The translations under genes were made by a program, and so were the position numbers. Under the pieces are notes generated by a model. The model worked only from the letters and a program-made list of their open reading frames with translations, had not been told where the DNA came from and did no database searches. From positions 1 to 47,581 of the forward strand of contig QCIU01000012.1 of the NCBI GenBank assembly GCA_003216465.1: a stretch of DNA of 47,581 nucleotides, in the 5' to 3' direction. Positions 18,906 through 29,200 of this stretch are shown here, piece after piece (the first letter of the stretch is position 1; every line of letters begins with the position of its first letter). The stretch comes from Prochlorococcus sp. AG-402-N10 (GTDB lineage: Bacteria; Cyanobacteriota; Cyanobacteriia; PCC-6307; Cyanobiaceae).

Positions 18906-20078
18906 ATGTTTAAAAAGTTTATTTATCTAGATAATGCTTCAACGACGCCATTGTCTAAAAATGTATTAAAAAAAATTAATTCGACATATAAGCACTATTG
19001 GAGTAATTCATCATCTACTTATAAATATGGCATTAAATGTGCAATATATCTTGAAAAAATAAGACTTAAAATAGCAGATAGGTTTAATGCGGAACCAGAA
19101 GACATAATTTTTACATCAGGCTCATCGGAGTCAACAGCAATAGTTTTTAGTAATCTAGGTGATAAATATAAAACAGGAAAAGTTGTTATTTCTAAAGTAG
19201 AACATCAAGCAACAATTATTTCAGCAAATAAGCTCAAAAGAAAAGGCTGGGAAATATTTGAGTGGCCAGTTAATAAAGATGGAATTATAGATATTTCTAT
19301 AGTTGACGAAATTATTAATAAAAACACAAGTCTTGTTTCCCTTATTTGGGGTCAGAGTGAAATTGGAACCTTACAACCAGTACAATTTGTAGGAAAAATA
19401 TGTAATAAATTAGATATATTATTTCATATTGATGGAACTCAGATTCTTAGTAATGGGATTTTTAATTGGAAAGATCTTAAATGTGATCTATTAAGTTTAT
19501 CAGCACACAAATTTGGGGGACCAAAAGGTATTGGGATACTTTTAACTAATTCCAAATCAAGATTACTACTAAAAAATAATGATATTTCACTTTCTCAAGA
19601 ATATTCAATAAGGCAAGGAACTGCTGCTCTCCCATTAATAGTAGGTATGTATCAATCAATAAAAAATATTAAAGGCAAAATTAAATTTAATGATTATAAA
19701 GCTGAGTTTGAATCAAACAAGACTTCTCTACTAAAAGAATATTTTATTAATAAAATAAAAAATATTCCAAATATTAAAATTACTGGTAGCTGTTATCAAA
19801 GACTTCCAAATCATATATCCTTTATTTTGTTTAATAAGGATTTATTACCTATAAAAGCTTATAAAGTTATTAACTATATGTCTGATAATGATGTTGCAAT
19901 AAGTAGTGGCAGTGCATGTTCAAGTTCTTCAGGAAAACCGAGTCAAATACTTGAGAATATGGGATTTGATAGTAATCAACTTTATTCAAATATACGTGTT
20001 AGTTTAGGTTCAATGAATAAAAAGTCTGATATAGAGAAATTACTTAGACTAATTCAAAATTGTATTAAAAAATTCTAA
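18906..20078 (+). CDS. Cysteine desulfurase (NifS/IscS-like)
   Basis: PLP enzyme of 390 residues that removes sulfur from cysteine as an enzyme-bound persulfide for iron-sulfur clusters or thiolation. The PLP lysine is Lys202 in SAHKFGGPKGIG. The mobile-loop catalytic cysteine is Cys338 in SSGSACSSSSG. The N-terminal YLDNASTTP block is typical of the NifS/IscS group. No scaffold (IscU) or SufE-like gene is adjacent. The gene follows dapF without a gap and its last base is shared with the start of the DUF1995 gene. Confidence 0.93.
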   Translation: MFKKFIYLDNASTTPLSKNVLKKINSTYKHYWSNSSSTYKYGIKCAIYLEKIRLKIADRFNAEPEDIIFTSGSSESTAIVFSNLGDKYKTGKVVISKVEHQATIISANKLKRKGWEIFEWPVNKDGIIDISIVDEIINKNTSLVSLIWGQSEIGTLQPVQFVGKICNKLDILFHIDGTQILSNGIFNWKDLKCDLLSLSAHKFGGPKGIGILLTNSKSRLLLKNNDISLSQEYSIRQGTAALPLIVGMYQSIKNIKGKIKFNDYKAEFESNKTSLLKEYFINKIKNIPNIKITGSCYQRLPNHISFILFNKDLLPIKAYKVINYMSDNDVAISSGSACSSSSGKPSQILENMGFDSNQLYSNIRVSLGSMNKKSDIEKLLRLIQNCIKKF

Positions 20079-20725
20079 TGAATAATAATTATGTGCTTCC
20101 GAAAGATCTTAATGAAGCCTTAAAAAATCTTGAAAATTCAATAATCTCGAGCTTAAACCACTCTAATAATAGATTTACTATTGAATTTAATTTTGAGGGT
20201 CTAAAGTTTAATAAGGTAGGTATAACTATTTACAAAATTCTCGCCAATTATTTTAATAATAAAAAGATTAATAAAAATGTCTTCATAACATATTCTGATC
20301 CAGGAGCAGTTGCATTGGCTCAAAGAGATTATTCAAATATTAAAGAAAATATTTTCACATTTAAAGGCTTTAATGAATCACCTTGTGTCAACGAGAATGA
20401 ATCAATCTTAATTTCGATGCTTCCACAACCTTACGATTTTGATTCCTTTGAACCAATGTGCGATAAATTCAAAGGTTTACATTTTTCGTTAAACCCTAAA
20501 TTTGAAGATGCAAATATTGGTATAGGTAGTGTTATTAGAGAACGAAGAAACAACTTTGTAAAGACTTGGCAAAATATATACTTTCTACAACCCATAAATA
20601 AAGGAGCTTTAATGCATATTTATCCAAATAATTGGTTACTATTTAAGGAAATTAATAAAAGATATTTATTTAAAAAGGAATTTGATAATAAACCTGATAA
20701 TGAAACTATCTTCGTAAATTTATAA
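20078..20725 (+). CDS. DUF1995 (LPA3-like) protein
   Basis: Protein of 215 residues assigned to DUF1995. The opening block LPKDLNEALKNLENSI and the central ITYSDPGAVALAQRD are characteristic. The family includes the plant chloroplast protein LPA3, linked to photosystem II accumulation; whether the cyanobacterial member has the same role is not established here. No signal peptide or membrane segment is seen. The ATG overlaps the cysteine desulfurase stop by one base (TAATG), implying translational coupling. Confidence 0.82.
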   Translation: MNNNYVLPKDLNEALKNLENSIISSLNHSNNRFTIEFNFEGLKFNKVGITIYKILANYFNNKKINKNVFITYSDPGAVALAQRDYSNIKENIFTFKGFNESPCVNENESILISMLPQPYDFDSFEPMCDKFKGLHFSLNPKFEDANIGIGSVIRERRNNFVKTWQNIYFLQPINKGALMHIYPNNWLLFKEINKRYLFKKEFDNKPDNETIFVNL

Positions 20726-20733
20726 TTGAGAAA

Positions 20734-21957
20734 GTGAAAAGAAAAATTTTTACTTTTGTTTATATTATTGCTGCTATATTTACTTTTCCATTTTTAATAA
20801 GATATTTAATTATTAATCAAAAAAGTAAATTAATAAATAATATATATTTTAGTTATCCAGGAATAATTAGAAATAAAAAAAAATGTCTTAATTATGATGA
20901 GTTATTAAACAAATCTTTGGATAAAACATTTAGTGCATCAATAATTAACGAAAATGGTTCAGTCATAAGTTCTTATAATGAAGATATACCTAGAATCCCA
21001 GCTTCTAATTTGAAATTATTTTCTACTGCATATGTATTAAATAAATATAAGTCATCAATGAATTTCAAAACTTCTTTGTATAGAGAAGGTGTTAATAAAT
21101 ATTATTTAATTGGGAAGGGAGATCCAGATCTTAATTTTTCAGATATATACAAGCTAATTTCTAATATTAATGATACTAAAATAATTAATCTCAATATTTT
21201 TGAAATAGACTCTAAATACTATTGGCCAAAAGGTTGGACAGATATTGATAAGCAATTTGATTATGGAGCTCCAGTTACATCCTTGGCTTTAAATAGTAAT
21301 GAGAGTAAATATAAAAACATAGAATTTTTAAAAAAAAGTATACAGAAATATATGTATGATAAATTTCCAAATTCAAGAATTAATATAAAGATTTTAGATA
21401 ATTCAGAAAAGTTTTATATAAGTTCATCAACCGTATTGGATTCAATCGAATCAAATCCAATATTATCTTTAATAACCCTTGCAAATTCTGAAAGTCATAA
21501 TTTCACGGCTGAATCACTATTTAAAAATGCATCAAATACATGGAATGATAATAAATATATAAAATTAAAAAAATGGTTGAAAAATAGAGGGTTAAATGTT
21601 GAAAATTCAACTATTGAAGATGCTAGTGGACTTTCAAGAAACAATAGAGTAACAACTAAATTAATATCTCAATTTTTAAATAAGATGAAATACTCTAAAG
21701 AATTTACTGTCTACCAATCGTCATTATCCATTATAGGTGTAAGAGGTACTTTGGCTAATAGATTCAAGAACTCAGAATTACAAGGAAAATTTTTTGGTAA
21801 AACTGGTACCTTATCAAATGTATTCGCATTATCAGGTTATTTATATAAAAATAATAAACCACTTATTATCAGTATTATTCAAAATTCAGATGATATAGAT
21901 AGAGCAAGGACATATAACCTATTAAAAAATATTTATAAATTGGAAGCATGTATTTAA
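20734..21957 (+). CDS. dacB: PBP4-type D-Ala-D-Ala carboxypeptidase (peptidase S13)
   Basis: Penicillin-binding protein of 407 residues that trims or cleaves peptidoglycan cross-links outside the membrane. A signal anchor lies at about residues 5-25. Catalytic motifs are SNLK (Ser91, Lys94), SRNN in the block [12 protein letters not shown] near residue 293, and KTG in [16 protein letters not shown] near 345. It starts with GTG, 8 bp after the DUF1995 stop. At ~400 residues it is shorter than E. coli PBP4, consistent with a reduced inserted domain. Convergent with coaD, sharing four bases. Confidence 0.92.
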   Translation: MKRKIFTFVYIIAAIFTFPFLIRYLIINQKSKLINNIYFSYPGIIRNKKKCLNYDELLNKSLDKTFSASIINENGSVISSYNEDIPRIPASNLKLFSTAYVLNKYKSSMNFKTSLYREGVNKYYLIGKGDPDLNFSDIYKLISNINDTKIINLNIFEIDSKYYWPKGWTDIDKQFDYGAPVTSLALNSNESKYKNIEFLKKSIQKYMYDKFPNSRINIKILDNSEKFYISSSTVLDSIESNPILSLITLANSESHNFTAESLFKNASNTWNDNKYIKLKKWLKNRGLNVENSTIEDASGLSRNNRVTTKLISQFLNKMKYSKEFTVYQSSLSIIGVRGTLANRFKNSELQGKFFGKTGTLSNVFALSGYLYKNNKPLIISIIQNSDDIDRARTYNLLKNIYKLEACI

Positions 21958-22433
21958 TTATTATTAAAGTATTCTTTTAAATCTTGTTCAACTGATTCAG
22001 GAACCATATGCTTTATTTCTCCTCCAAATTTAGCCACCTCTTTAACTAAAGAACTACTTAAAAAGCTAAAATTAGTATTCGTTGAAAGAAATATAGTTTC
22101 AATATTACTATTCAGAGATTTATTTGTATGTGCTATTTGAAGTTCATACTCAAAATCACTCATAGCTCTTAAACCTCTTAAAATGAGATTAGCATTAACA
22201 TCTTTAGCACAATCCACTGTAAGACCTTCGTAAGAGATAACATTAATATTTGGCAAATGAGATATAGCTTTATTTATTTGAATAATACGTCTACTTAGAT
22301 CAAAAGTTGGATTTTTACTTGTATTTTCTAAAACAGCTACTACTACATTTCCAAATAATTTTTGTGCTCTTTGTATTAAATCTAGATGACCATTTGTTAA
22401 AGGATCAAATGTACCTGGGTAAAGTATTTTCAT
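21954..22433 (-). CDS. coaD: Phosphopantetheine adenylyltransferase
   Basis: Transfers AMP to 4'-phosphopantetheine in coenzyme A synthesis. The 159-residue length is standard. Nucleotidyltransferase motifs are complete: [16 protein letters not shown] near residue 5 (TxGH-like), [13 protein letters not shown] near 89 and [12 protein letters not shown] near 123. Its end overlaps the dacB stop by four bases on the opposite strand. It is divergent from the flavin reductase-like gene across 59 bp. Confidence 0.98.
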   Translation of the reverse strand: MKILYPGTFDPLTNGHLDLIQRAQKLFGNVVVAVLENTSKNPTFDLSRRIIQINKAISHLPNINVISYEGLTVDCAKDVNANLILRGLRAMSDFEYELQIAHTNKSLNSNIETIFLSTNTNFSFLSSSLVKEVAKFGGEIKHMVPESVEQDLKEYFNNN

Positions 22434-22492
22434 AATTTAATTATGATTGAATAGGATATTTAGTTAAAATAAAATTATAAATTAAATTAATT

Positions 22493-22981
22493 ATGACATT
22501 AAATCTCGAAGCAAAAAAAATCTTATTAAGAAAAATTCCACATGGATTATTTATTTGCGGAGTAAAGAATGAAGATACAAATGAAGTTAATGGTTTTACA
22601 GCTAGCTGGGTTACGCAAGGATCATTTGCACCTCCGTTAGTTGTTATGGCTGTTAGAGCTGAAGGATCTAGTCATGAAATAATTAAAAATACAGGGAAGT
22701 TTTCATTAAATATATTAAAAAGCGATCAAAAAGATCTAGCTGCTATTTTTTTCAAACCTCAGAAAGCTCTTGGAGGAAGATTTGAATCAGTGGAGTTTAA
22801 TTTAGGAGAATATGGGTTACCAATATTAGTTGATAGTGTTGGCGGGGTGGAATGTAGTGTTGTAGGTAATGTTATGCATGGAGATCACACAGTTTTTGTT
22901 GGTGAAGTCTTATCTGCATATCTAAATAATGATGTTGACTCTTTAAATTTAAATACCACAGGATGGAATTACGGAGGTTAG
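22493..22981 (+). CDS. Flavin reductase-like domain protein
   Basis: Protein of 162 residues made of a single flavin reductase-like (FMN-binding split barrel) domain. The typical blocks NGFTASWVTQGSFAPPLVVMAV and FSLNIL are present, as is a late HTVFVGEV segment. Such domains bind FMN and reduce flavins or act in diflavin proteins; the natural substrate is not identifiable. No rubredoxin or metallo-lactamase domain is fused to it. It ends 6 bp before uvrC, suggesting a shared transcript. Confidence 0.87.
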   Translation: MTLNLEAKKILLRKIPHGLFICGVKNEDTNEVNGFTASWVTQGSFAPPLVVMAVRAEGSSHEIIKNTGKFSLNILKSDQKDLAAIFFKPQKALGGRFESVEFNLGEYGLPILVDSVGGVECSVVGNVMHGDHTVFVGEVLSAYLNNDVDSLNLNTTGWNYGG

Positions 22982-22987
22982 AAATTA

Positions 22988-24949
22988 TTGATGAATAATT
23001 ATTCAACAAAAGTATTAGATAAAAAATATAATTTTAAAATCGAATATAAACTTATTAATAATAAGCCATTATTAAAATCGAGACTATCTGAAATACCCAA
23101 ATCATCTGGTTGTTATTTATTTAAAGACATTGATAATAATTTGCTCTATGTAGGAAAATCAAAAATACTTAGAAATAGAGTAGGTAGTTATTTTAATAAT
23201 TATGCTGATCTATCTCGAAGATTAAGCTTGATGGTAAGACAGATAACAGAAATAGAAATTATAGTTACAGATAGCGAGTATGAGGCACTAAATTTAGAAT
23301 CGAACTTAATAAAAAGCAATAAGCCTTATTTTAATATTTTGTTGAAAGATGATAAGAAATATCCATATCTTTGTATTACTTGGAGTGAACAATATCCAAG
23401 AATATTCATAACTAGAAAAAGGAGAAATAGAAATAGTTTAGATAGATATTACGGACCATATGTTGATGTCGGATTATTAAGAAGAACATTGTTCACTATA
23501 AAAAAAATATTTCCACTAAGACAAAGACCTCGCCCAGTTTATAAAGACAGAACATGTTTAAATTATTCAATTGGTAGATGCCCAGGTGTATGTCAGGAAA
23601 TAATTTCTTCAGAAGATTATAAAAAAACTATGAAGCAAGTATCTATGATTTTTCAAGGAAGGAATGATGACCTTGAAAAATTTTTAGAAAGAAAAATGAA
23701 TCTACTTTCTGAAGATTTGCAGTTTGAAAAAGCTGCTAAAATAAGAGATCAAATAGTAGGTTTAAAATTACTTACAGAATCTCAAAAAATATCAATTCCT
23801 GATTCATCAATTAACAGAGATATATTTGGAATTGTTTCTGAGAAAAATATAGCTAGTATCCAAATTTTTCAAATGAGATCAGGAAAATTAATAGGAAGGA
23901 TTGGATATACCCAAAAAATAAATAATAAGGATCAGAGTGAAATACTTCAAAGAATTTTAGAAGAACACTACATTAATGTTGAAGGTGTTGAAATACCATC
24001 TGAAATCTTATTACAATTTAATCTTGCAAAACAAAAAACTATTGCAGAATGGTTAAGCGAATTAAGTAAAAAAAAGGTTAAGTTAATTACACCAAAACGA
24101 TATAAGAAATTAGAAATTATTGAAATGGTTTTAAAAAATGCCAAATTAGAATTAGATAGAATATTAAATGGAATTCAGGATAATGAATCTGCAATAGAGG
24201 ATTTAACTCAAATACTTGAATTAAATACCCAACCTAAAAGAATAGAAGGGTATGATATTAGTCATATACAAGGAACAGATCCTGTAGCTTCACAAGTCGT
24301 ATTTATTGATGGTATTCCATCAAAACAAAATTATAGGAAATACAAGATTAATGATCCAAATGTATTTATTGGTCATAGTGATGATTTTGCATCAATTTAT
24401 GAAGTCATATATAGAAGATTTAAAAAATGGTCAAGATTTAAAAAAGAAGGTGGAAACTTTAGTTCTCTACAAGATAAAAAACAAAGTAAGTTAGAAAATG
24501 ATCTATTAACCGATTGGCCAGATTTAATAATGATTGATGGAGGTAAAGGACAATTAAATGCAGCTTTAAAAGCATTAAAAGATTTAAATTTACAAGAAGA
24601 AGTAACTGTATGTTCCTTAGCTAAAAGAAATGAAGAAATATTCACACCTGGGTTATCTAAATCTTTGGACACCGATCAAAACCAAAAGGGCGTTCTTCTA
24701 CTTCGTAGAGTAAGAGATGAAGCACATAGATTCGCATTATCATTTCACAGAAATAAAAGGTCAAATCGAATGAATAGATCTCAATTATCTCAAATACCAG
24801 GTTTAGGACCTTCAAGAATTAAAGATTTGCTTGAGCATTTTAATTCCATAGATGCAATAAGAATTGCAAGCAAAGATGAATTATCAAATGTTAAAGGTCT
24901 TGGTAAACATTCAGCAAATGATATTTATAATTACTTTCATGAGTTATAA
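22988..24949 (+). CDS. uvrC: Excinuclease ABC subunit C
   Basis: Nucleotide excision repair nuclease of 653 residues that makes both incisions next to a lesion. The N-terminal GIY-YIG nuclease domain is seen as SGCYLFKDIDNNLLYVGKS (about residues 38-56), with Cys in the place of the usual Ile. The UVR motif FEKAAKIRDQI lies near residue 246. The C-terminal RNase H-like nuclease includes GYDISHIQGTDPVASQVVF near 421 and IDGGKGQ near 517, followed by helix-hairpin-helix repeats. An Asn/Lys-rich insert sits near residues 480-505. Confidence 0.97.
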   Translation: MMNNYSTKVLDKKYNFKIEYKLINNKPLLKSRLSEIPKSSGCYLFKDIDNNLLYVGKSKILRNRVGSYFNNYADLSRRLSLMVRQITEIEIIVTDSEYEALNLESNLIKSNKPYFNILLKDDKKYPYLCITWSEQYPRIFITRKRRNRNSLDRYYGPYVDVGLLRRTLFTIKKIFPLRQRPRPVYKDRTCLNYSIGRCPGVCQEIISSEDYKKTMKQVSMIFQGRNDDLEKFLERKMNLLSEDLQFEKAAKIRDQIVGLKLLTESQKISIPDSSINRDIFGIVSEKNIASIQIFQMRSGKLIGRIGYTQKINNKDQSEILQRILEEHYINVEGVEIPSEILLQFNLAKQKTIAEWLSELSKKKVKLITPKRYKKLEIIEMVLKNAKLELDRILNGIQDNESAIEDLTQILELNTQPKRIEGYDISHIQGTDPVASQVVFIDGIPSKQNYRKYKINDPNVFIGHSDDFASIYEVIYRRFKKWSRFKKEGGNFSSLQDKKQSKLENDLLTDWPDLIMIDGGKGQLNAALKALKDLNLQEEVTVCSLAKRNEEIFTPGLSKSLDTDQNQKGVLLLRRVRDEAHRFALSFHRNKRSNRMNRSQLSQIPGLGPSRIKDLLEHFNSIDAIRIASKDELSNVKGLGKHSANDIYNYFHEL

Positions 24950-25037
24950 ATATTGATTAATATTTATAAATTTAAAATTATTTGTTATTAAATAATTATT
25001 TATATTAGAAATATATAAAGAATTAAATTTTACTAAT

Positions 25038-25604
25038 TTGTCATCAGAAGCTTATTTGTGGTTTAAGTCTCTTCACGTAATTGGAGTAATTGTATGGTTC
25101 TCTGGACTTTTTTATTTAGTAAGGCTTTTTATATATCATGAGGAATCAAGGTCACTTCAAGATGATTTGAAAATTGCATTTAATAATCAATATTCTTTAA
25201 TGGAAAAAAGACTAGCAAATATTATTACCACTCCAGGAATGATATTGGCCTTGAGTATGGCTATATGTTTAATAGTTATGAACCCTGGATGGCTAAGTGA
25301 AAAATGGCTCCAAATTAAGATTTTATTTGTTTTAGGCTTAGTTATCTATCATTTTTACTGCTATAAAATAATGAATTCATTGCAAAATGGTACTTCAAAA
25401 ATATCAGCTAAAAATCTTAGACTTTTAAATGAACTTCCTACCTTATTATTATTTATCATTGTGCTATTAGTTATTTTTAAAAACAACTTCCCCACTAGTA
25501 TTGCTACATGGAGTGTGTTTGGATTAATAGTATTTATGCTTGTATCTATTCAGTTATATGCAAAAATCAGAAAGAAAAATGAAGAGTCCTTAAAAAATGG
25601 ATAA
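25038..25604 (+). CDS. hemJ: Protoporphyrinogen IX oxidase HemJ
   Basis: Integral membrane enzyme of 188 residues that oxidises protoporphyrinogen IX to protoporphyrin IX, the last common step of haem and chlorophyll synthesis in most cyanobacteria. The N-terminal block WFKSLHVIGVIVWFSGLFYL, with the conserved His13, and the following YLVRLFIYHEE are diagnostic. Four or five membrane segments are visible. The start is TTG at 25038, chosen because residues from there align with the family start and no ATG precedes the conserved block. Its end overlaps the PHP gene by 8 bp. Confidence 0.95.
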   Translation: MSSEAYLWFKSLHVIGVIVWFSGLFYLVRLFIYHEESRSLQDDLKIAFNNQYSLMEKRLANIITTPGMILALSMAICLIVMNPGWLSEKWLQIKILFVLGLVIYHFYCYKIMNSLQNGTSKISAKNLRLLNELPTLLLFIIVLLVIFKNNFPTSIATWSVFGLIVFMLVSIQLYAKIRKKNEESLKNG

Positions 25605-26244
25605 GGAAGATTTAGTCAAAATAACAAAAAATATAAATAGGAATAGCTGTCCACATCATATAAATTTTCATTGTCATACAAAATTCAGCGATGGTAGTTT
25701 TGATCCAGAACAACTATTAGACCAGGTTTTTTTAAATAAACTAAAATTAATATCAATAACTGATCATCACACTATTAAAGCTCATGATTTTATTGAACAA
25801 AATAATATTCTTGAAAAATATCCAAATGACTCATTTAAACTTATCCCTGGGATTGAAATTAACTGTTTACTTCTAGGATGCTTAGTTCATATTGTTGGGT
25901 TAGGAATAAATATTAAAAGTAAACATTTAACTCCATATATACAAGGAGAGTCTCCAGTAGGAAATGATTTACACATAAAGTCAGTTACTAATGCAATCAG
26001 ATTAGCAGGAGGATTATCATTTCTTGCTCATCCCGCAAGATATAGGATACCTTTTTATAAATTAATTCCTGAGGCTAATAAACAAAGAGTAGATGGAATT
26101 GAAGTTTGGTATGATTACGAACTAAAGCAAAGGTGGCAAGCCAGTAATTTTATATGTTCACAAATAAATAAATTAACAGAGAGCTTAATGATGCTTAAAT
26201 CATGCGGAACAGACAGTCATGGATATTCATTATTAGGAAGATAA
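25597..26244 (+). CDS. PHP-domain phosphoesterase
   Basis: Metal-dependent PHP phosphoesterase of 215 residues. Metal-binding motifs are complete: HCHTKFSDGSF (His25, His27), SITDHHTIKAHD near residue 52, PGIEINC near 86, SFLAHPARY near 145 and TDSHG near 206. The organisation fits YciV/TrpH-like 3'-5' nucleotidases, but substrate is not determined by sequence. The gene overlaps hemJ by 8 bp and ends one base before the convergent cobN stop. Confidence 0.88.
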   Translation: MDKEDLVKITKNINRNSCPHHINFHCHTKFSDGSFDPEQLLDQVFLNKLKLISITDHHTIKAHDFIEQNNILEKYPNDSFKLIPGIEINCLLLGCLVHIVGLGINIKSKHLTPYIQGESPVGNDLHIKSVTNAIRLAGGLSFLAHPARYRIPFYKLIPEANKQRVDGIEVWYDYELKQRWQASNFICSQINKLTESLMMLKSCGTDSHGYSLLGR

Positions 26245-26245
26245 A

Positions 26246-29200
26246 CTAGAAATCATTTTTCTCAATTTTAGCATCAGTAATATTAACAATTTGTTTTAAA
26301 TTATCTAATATTTCTGGTGTGTATTCATTCCACATTTTTCTATTAATAATCTCAAGAAATCTCTGAGATAAATCCCTTAAAGCCCATGGATTATTCTCAA
26401 TGAAAAAATCTCTAAGATTATCATCGCAAATCCATGAGTTATATATTTGTGTATAACACCAATCGGATACGAGTTCAGTAGTCGCATCATAAGCATATAA
26501 ATAATCAAGAGTTGCAGAAAACTCAAATGCGCCTTTATATCCGTTTTCCTTCATTCCATCAATCCATTTAGGATTTAGAACTCTTGTCCTAACAACCTTA
26601 TTAATTTCAAAGCTTAATTTATTAATTTTAGATAAACGAAATTTTGATAAATCACCGTGATAAATTTCAGGAAAATTACCACTTAAATTTCGTATTGCAG
26701 ATGATAGTCCTCCTTGAAATTGATAATAGTCATCTGAATCTAAAATATCGTGTTCTTTATTATCTTGATTATGAATAACCAATTGAATATTTTTGAGTGC
26801 ATCTTCTAAATCTTTTTTATTTTCGATAGGTTCATTAATATCAGAATATATCCACTTACTCCAATTTAAATATGATTCGGCAAAATCATTATTATTATCC
26901 CAACTAGAATTAGAAATTAATTCCTGTAGTCCAGCACCGTATGAGCCTGGTGCTGAACCAAAAATTCGATTCAATGAATTACCATTTTTAATAGATTCTA
27001 AAATTGGATTAAAATTAACATCTTCATCAAGATTAGAAACTAAGTTAATAGCTTTATTAGTTAAGGATATTAATTGTGGAAATGCATCTCTAAACATGCC
27101 AGAAATTCGTAAAGTAACATCAACTCTGGGCCTGTTAAGAATAGATAATGGAATTATTTCTAAATCAATAACTCTTCTAGAAGGACCATCCCAAATTGGT
27201 TTAACGCCTAACAAATATAATATTTGACAAATATCTTCACCTCCATTTCTCATTGTAGAAGTAGCCCATACAGAAATTGCTAATTTTTTAAGTTCTTCTC
27301 CATGATCTTGTTTATATAAATCTATTATTTGCGAAGCAGATTGACATCCAACAATCCAAGCAGATTCTGTTGGTAAGCCTCTTGAATCAATAGAATAAAA
27401 ATTTTTGCCAGTAGGAAGTACTTCTGTTTTACCTCTTGTGGGAGCTCCTGATGGTCCGCTACTTACATATATCCCCTTTAAGGAATTTATAAAAGAAAGC
27501 TTTTCATTTGAATAAGATTGAATAATAGGTTCTTGGATTTCTCTTTGAATAATAGAAAAATATTCATTATGTTTTTTATCTTCACTAAATAGTTTTAAAA
27601 TCTTTTTATTCACAGATAGTTCTAAATTTTTTATGCTTACATTATCTTTATAAAAATAATAATATATCAGATATTTTGCTTGACATTCTAAAAATTCTAA
27701 AGCTCTTCTAAAGTTAATAATATTATTATTTGAATAATTATTAAAGATTATTTTATCTTTATCGCTAAGAATTTGATCATAATTATTAGTCCATGGCTCT
27801 AAATCTAAATTTAAATTTGATGCTATATATTGAATTAATCCAGGTCGTTTAGATGAAGGTACTCTTGAAATACTTAAAATTAAATTAATTTCATTTAAAT
27901 ATTTTTGTCTACTACCAAAAGTATGAAGACCCGTTCTAATTTGTGATTCCTTAAGTTCACATAGGTATGAGTCAATTGCTTCAATTTTATTTGATTCACT
28001 AAAAAATTTAATATCTTTGAAATCTGTTTTTATTATTTCTAATAATGATTTTTCAATAATATTTGTACGATTAGAATTTAATAACTTTGCTTCATAATAT
28101 TCGTCTACACTTTGCTCTAAGCTGGAAAGTTTTCCATATAACTCAGATCGATCTAATGGAGGTGTTAAATGATCAATTATAGTAGCATGAATTCTCCTTT
28201 TAGCTTGCGACCCTTCTCCAGGATCATTAACTATAAATGGATATATATTTGGAATCGGTGGAAAAATAATACTCGGAAAACATTCATCACTAAGTCCTAT
28301 CGATTTCCCAGGTAACCATTCAACAGTGCCATGTTTCCCAACATTAATAATTGCATTAGATTTAAAACTATTTCCTAGCCAACGGTATTGAGCTAGGTAT
28401 CTATGTGGAGGTGGAAGATCTGGAGAATGTATATCCTTATTAGATTCGGTATCATATCCTCTTTGAGGTTGAATTAATATACATATTTTTCCAAAAGAAA
28501 GACCATTTATTGAAAAACCACTATCTTCTAAATCAGGTGCCTTAGAAGGATACCCCCATCTTTCAACAATAAGATTTTTGGATTTTTTTGGTAATTGGTT
28601 CCAAAAATGTAAGTATTCTTTTAATGATAAATAGTCTAGAGGTTTATTATTTTGTGACTCAATATCATTAGTTCTGGCTTTTATAATTAAAGACATAAGT
28701 TCTGAAGTGTTTTCAGGTAACTCTCTAGGTCCTAGATCATAACCCTCATCTTTTAACCAATGAAGAATATTAAGTAAAGACTCGGGTGTATTTAAACCAA
28801 CACCATTGCCAATTCTTCCATTTTTAACGGGATAATTAGCAATTACTAATGATATCTTTTTATCAAAATTGCATAAATTATTTAATTTCACATAATTGCT
28901 TGCAAGTTTTATAATCCATTTAATATTTTCAATATCAACCTTATAACTCGTTATATTGCTGCACAAGGTTTTATTGATAGATATAATTTCCTTAAATGCT
29001 GAAGGTTTAGTGGTAATACGCCCATCAAATTCTGGAATTATTACTTGCATTAATAAATCTGTTGGATTCATTCCTATTGATGAATTCATCCAATCCTCTC
29101 TTGATTTATTACAAGATAATATTTGCAATATTGGTAGATTTAATGATCTAAATATATTTAAACTTTCATCATCTTGTTGATAGGATGTATTTAGTGACGA

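Noticed and set aside
26793-27227. A 144-codon open frame on the plus strand inside cobN
   Set aside because: Antisense shadow of a well-conserved gene; no start context and a composition that mirrors the sense codons.
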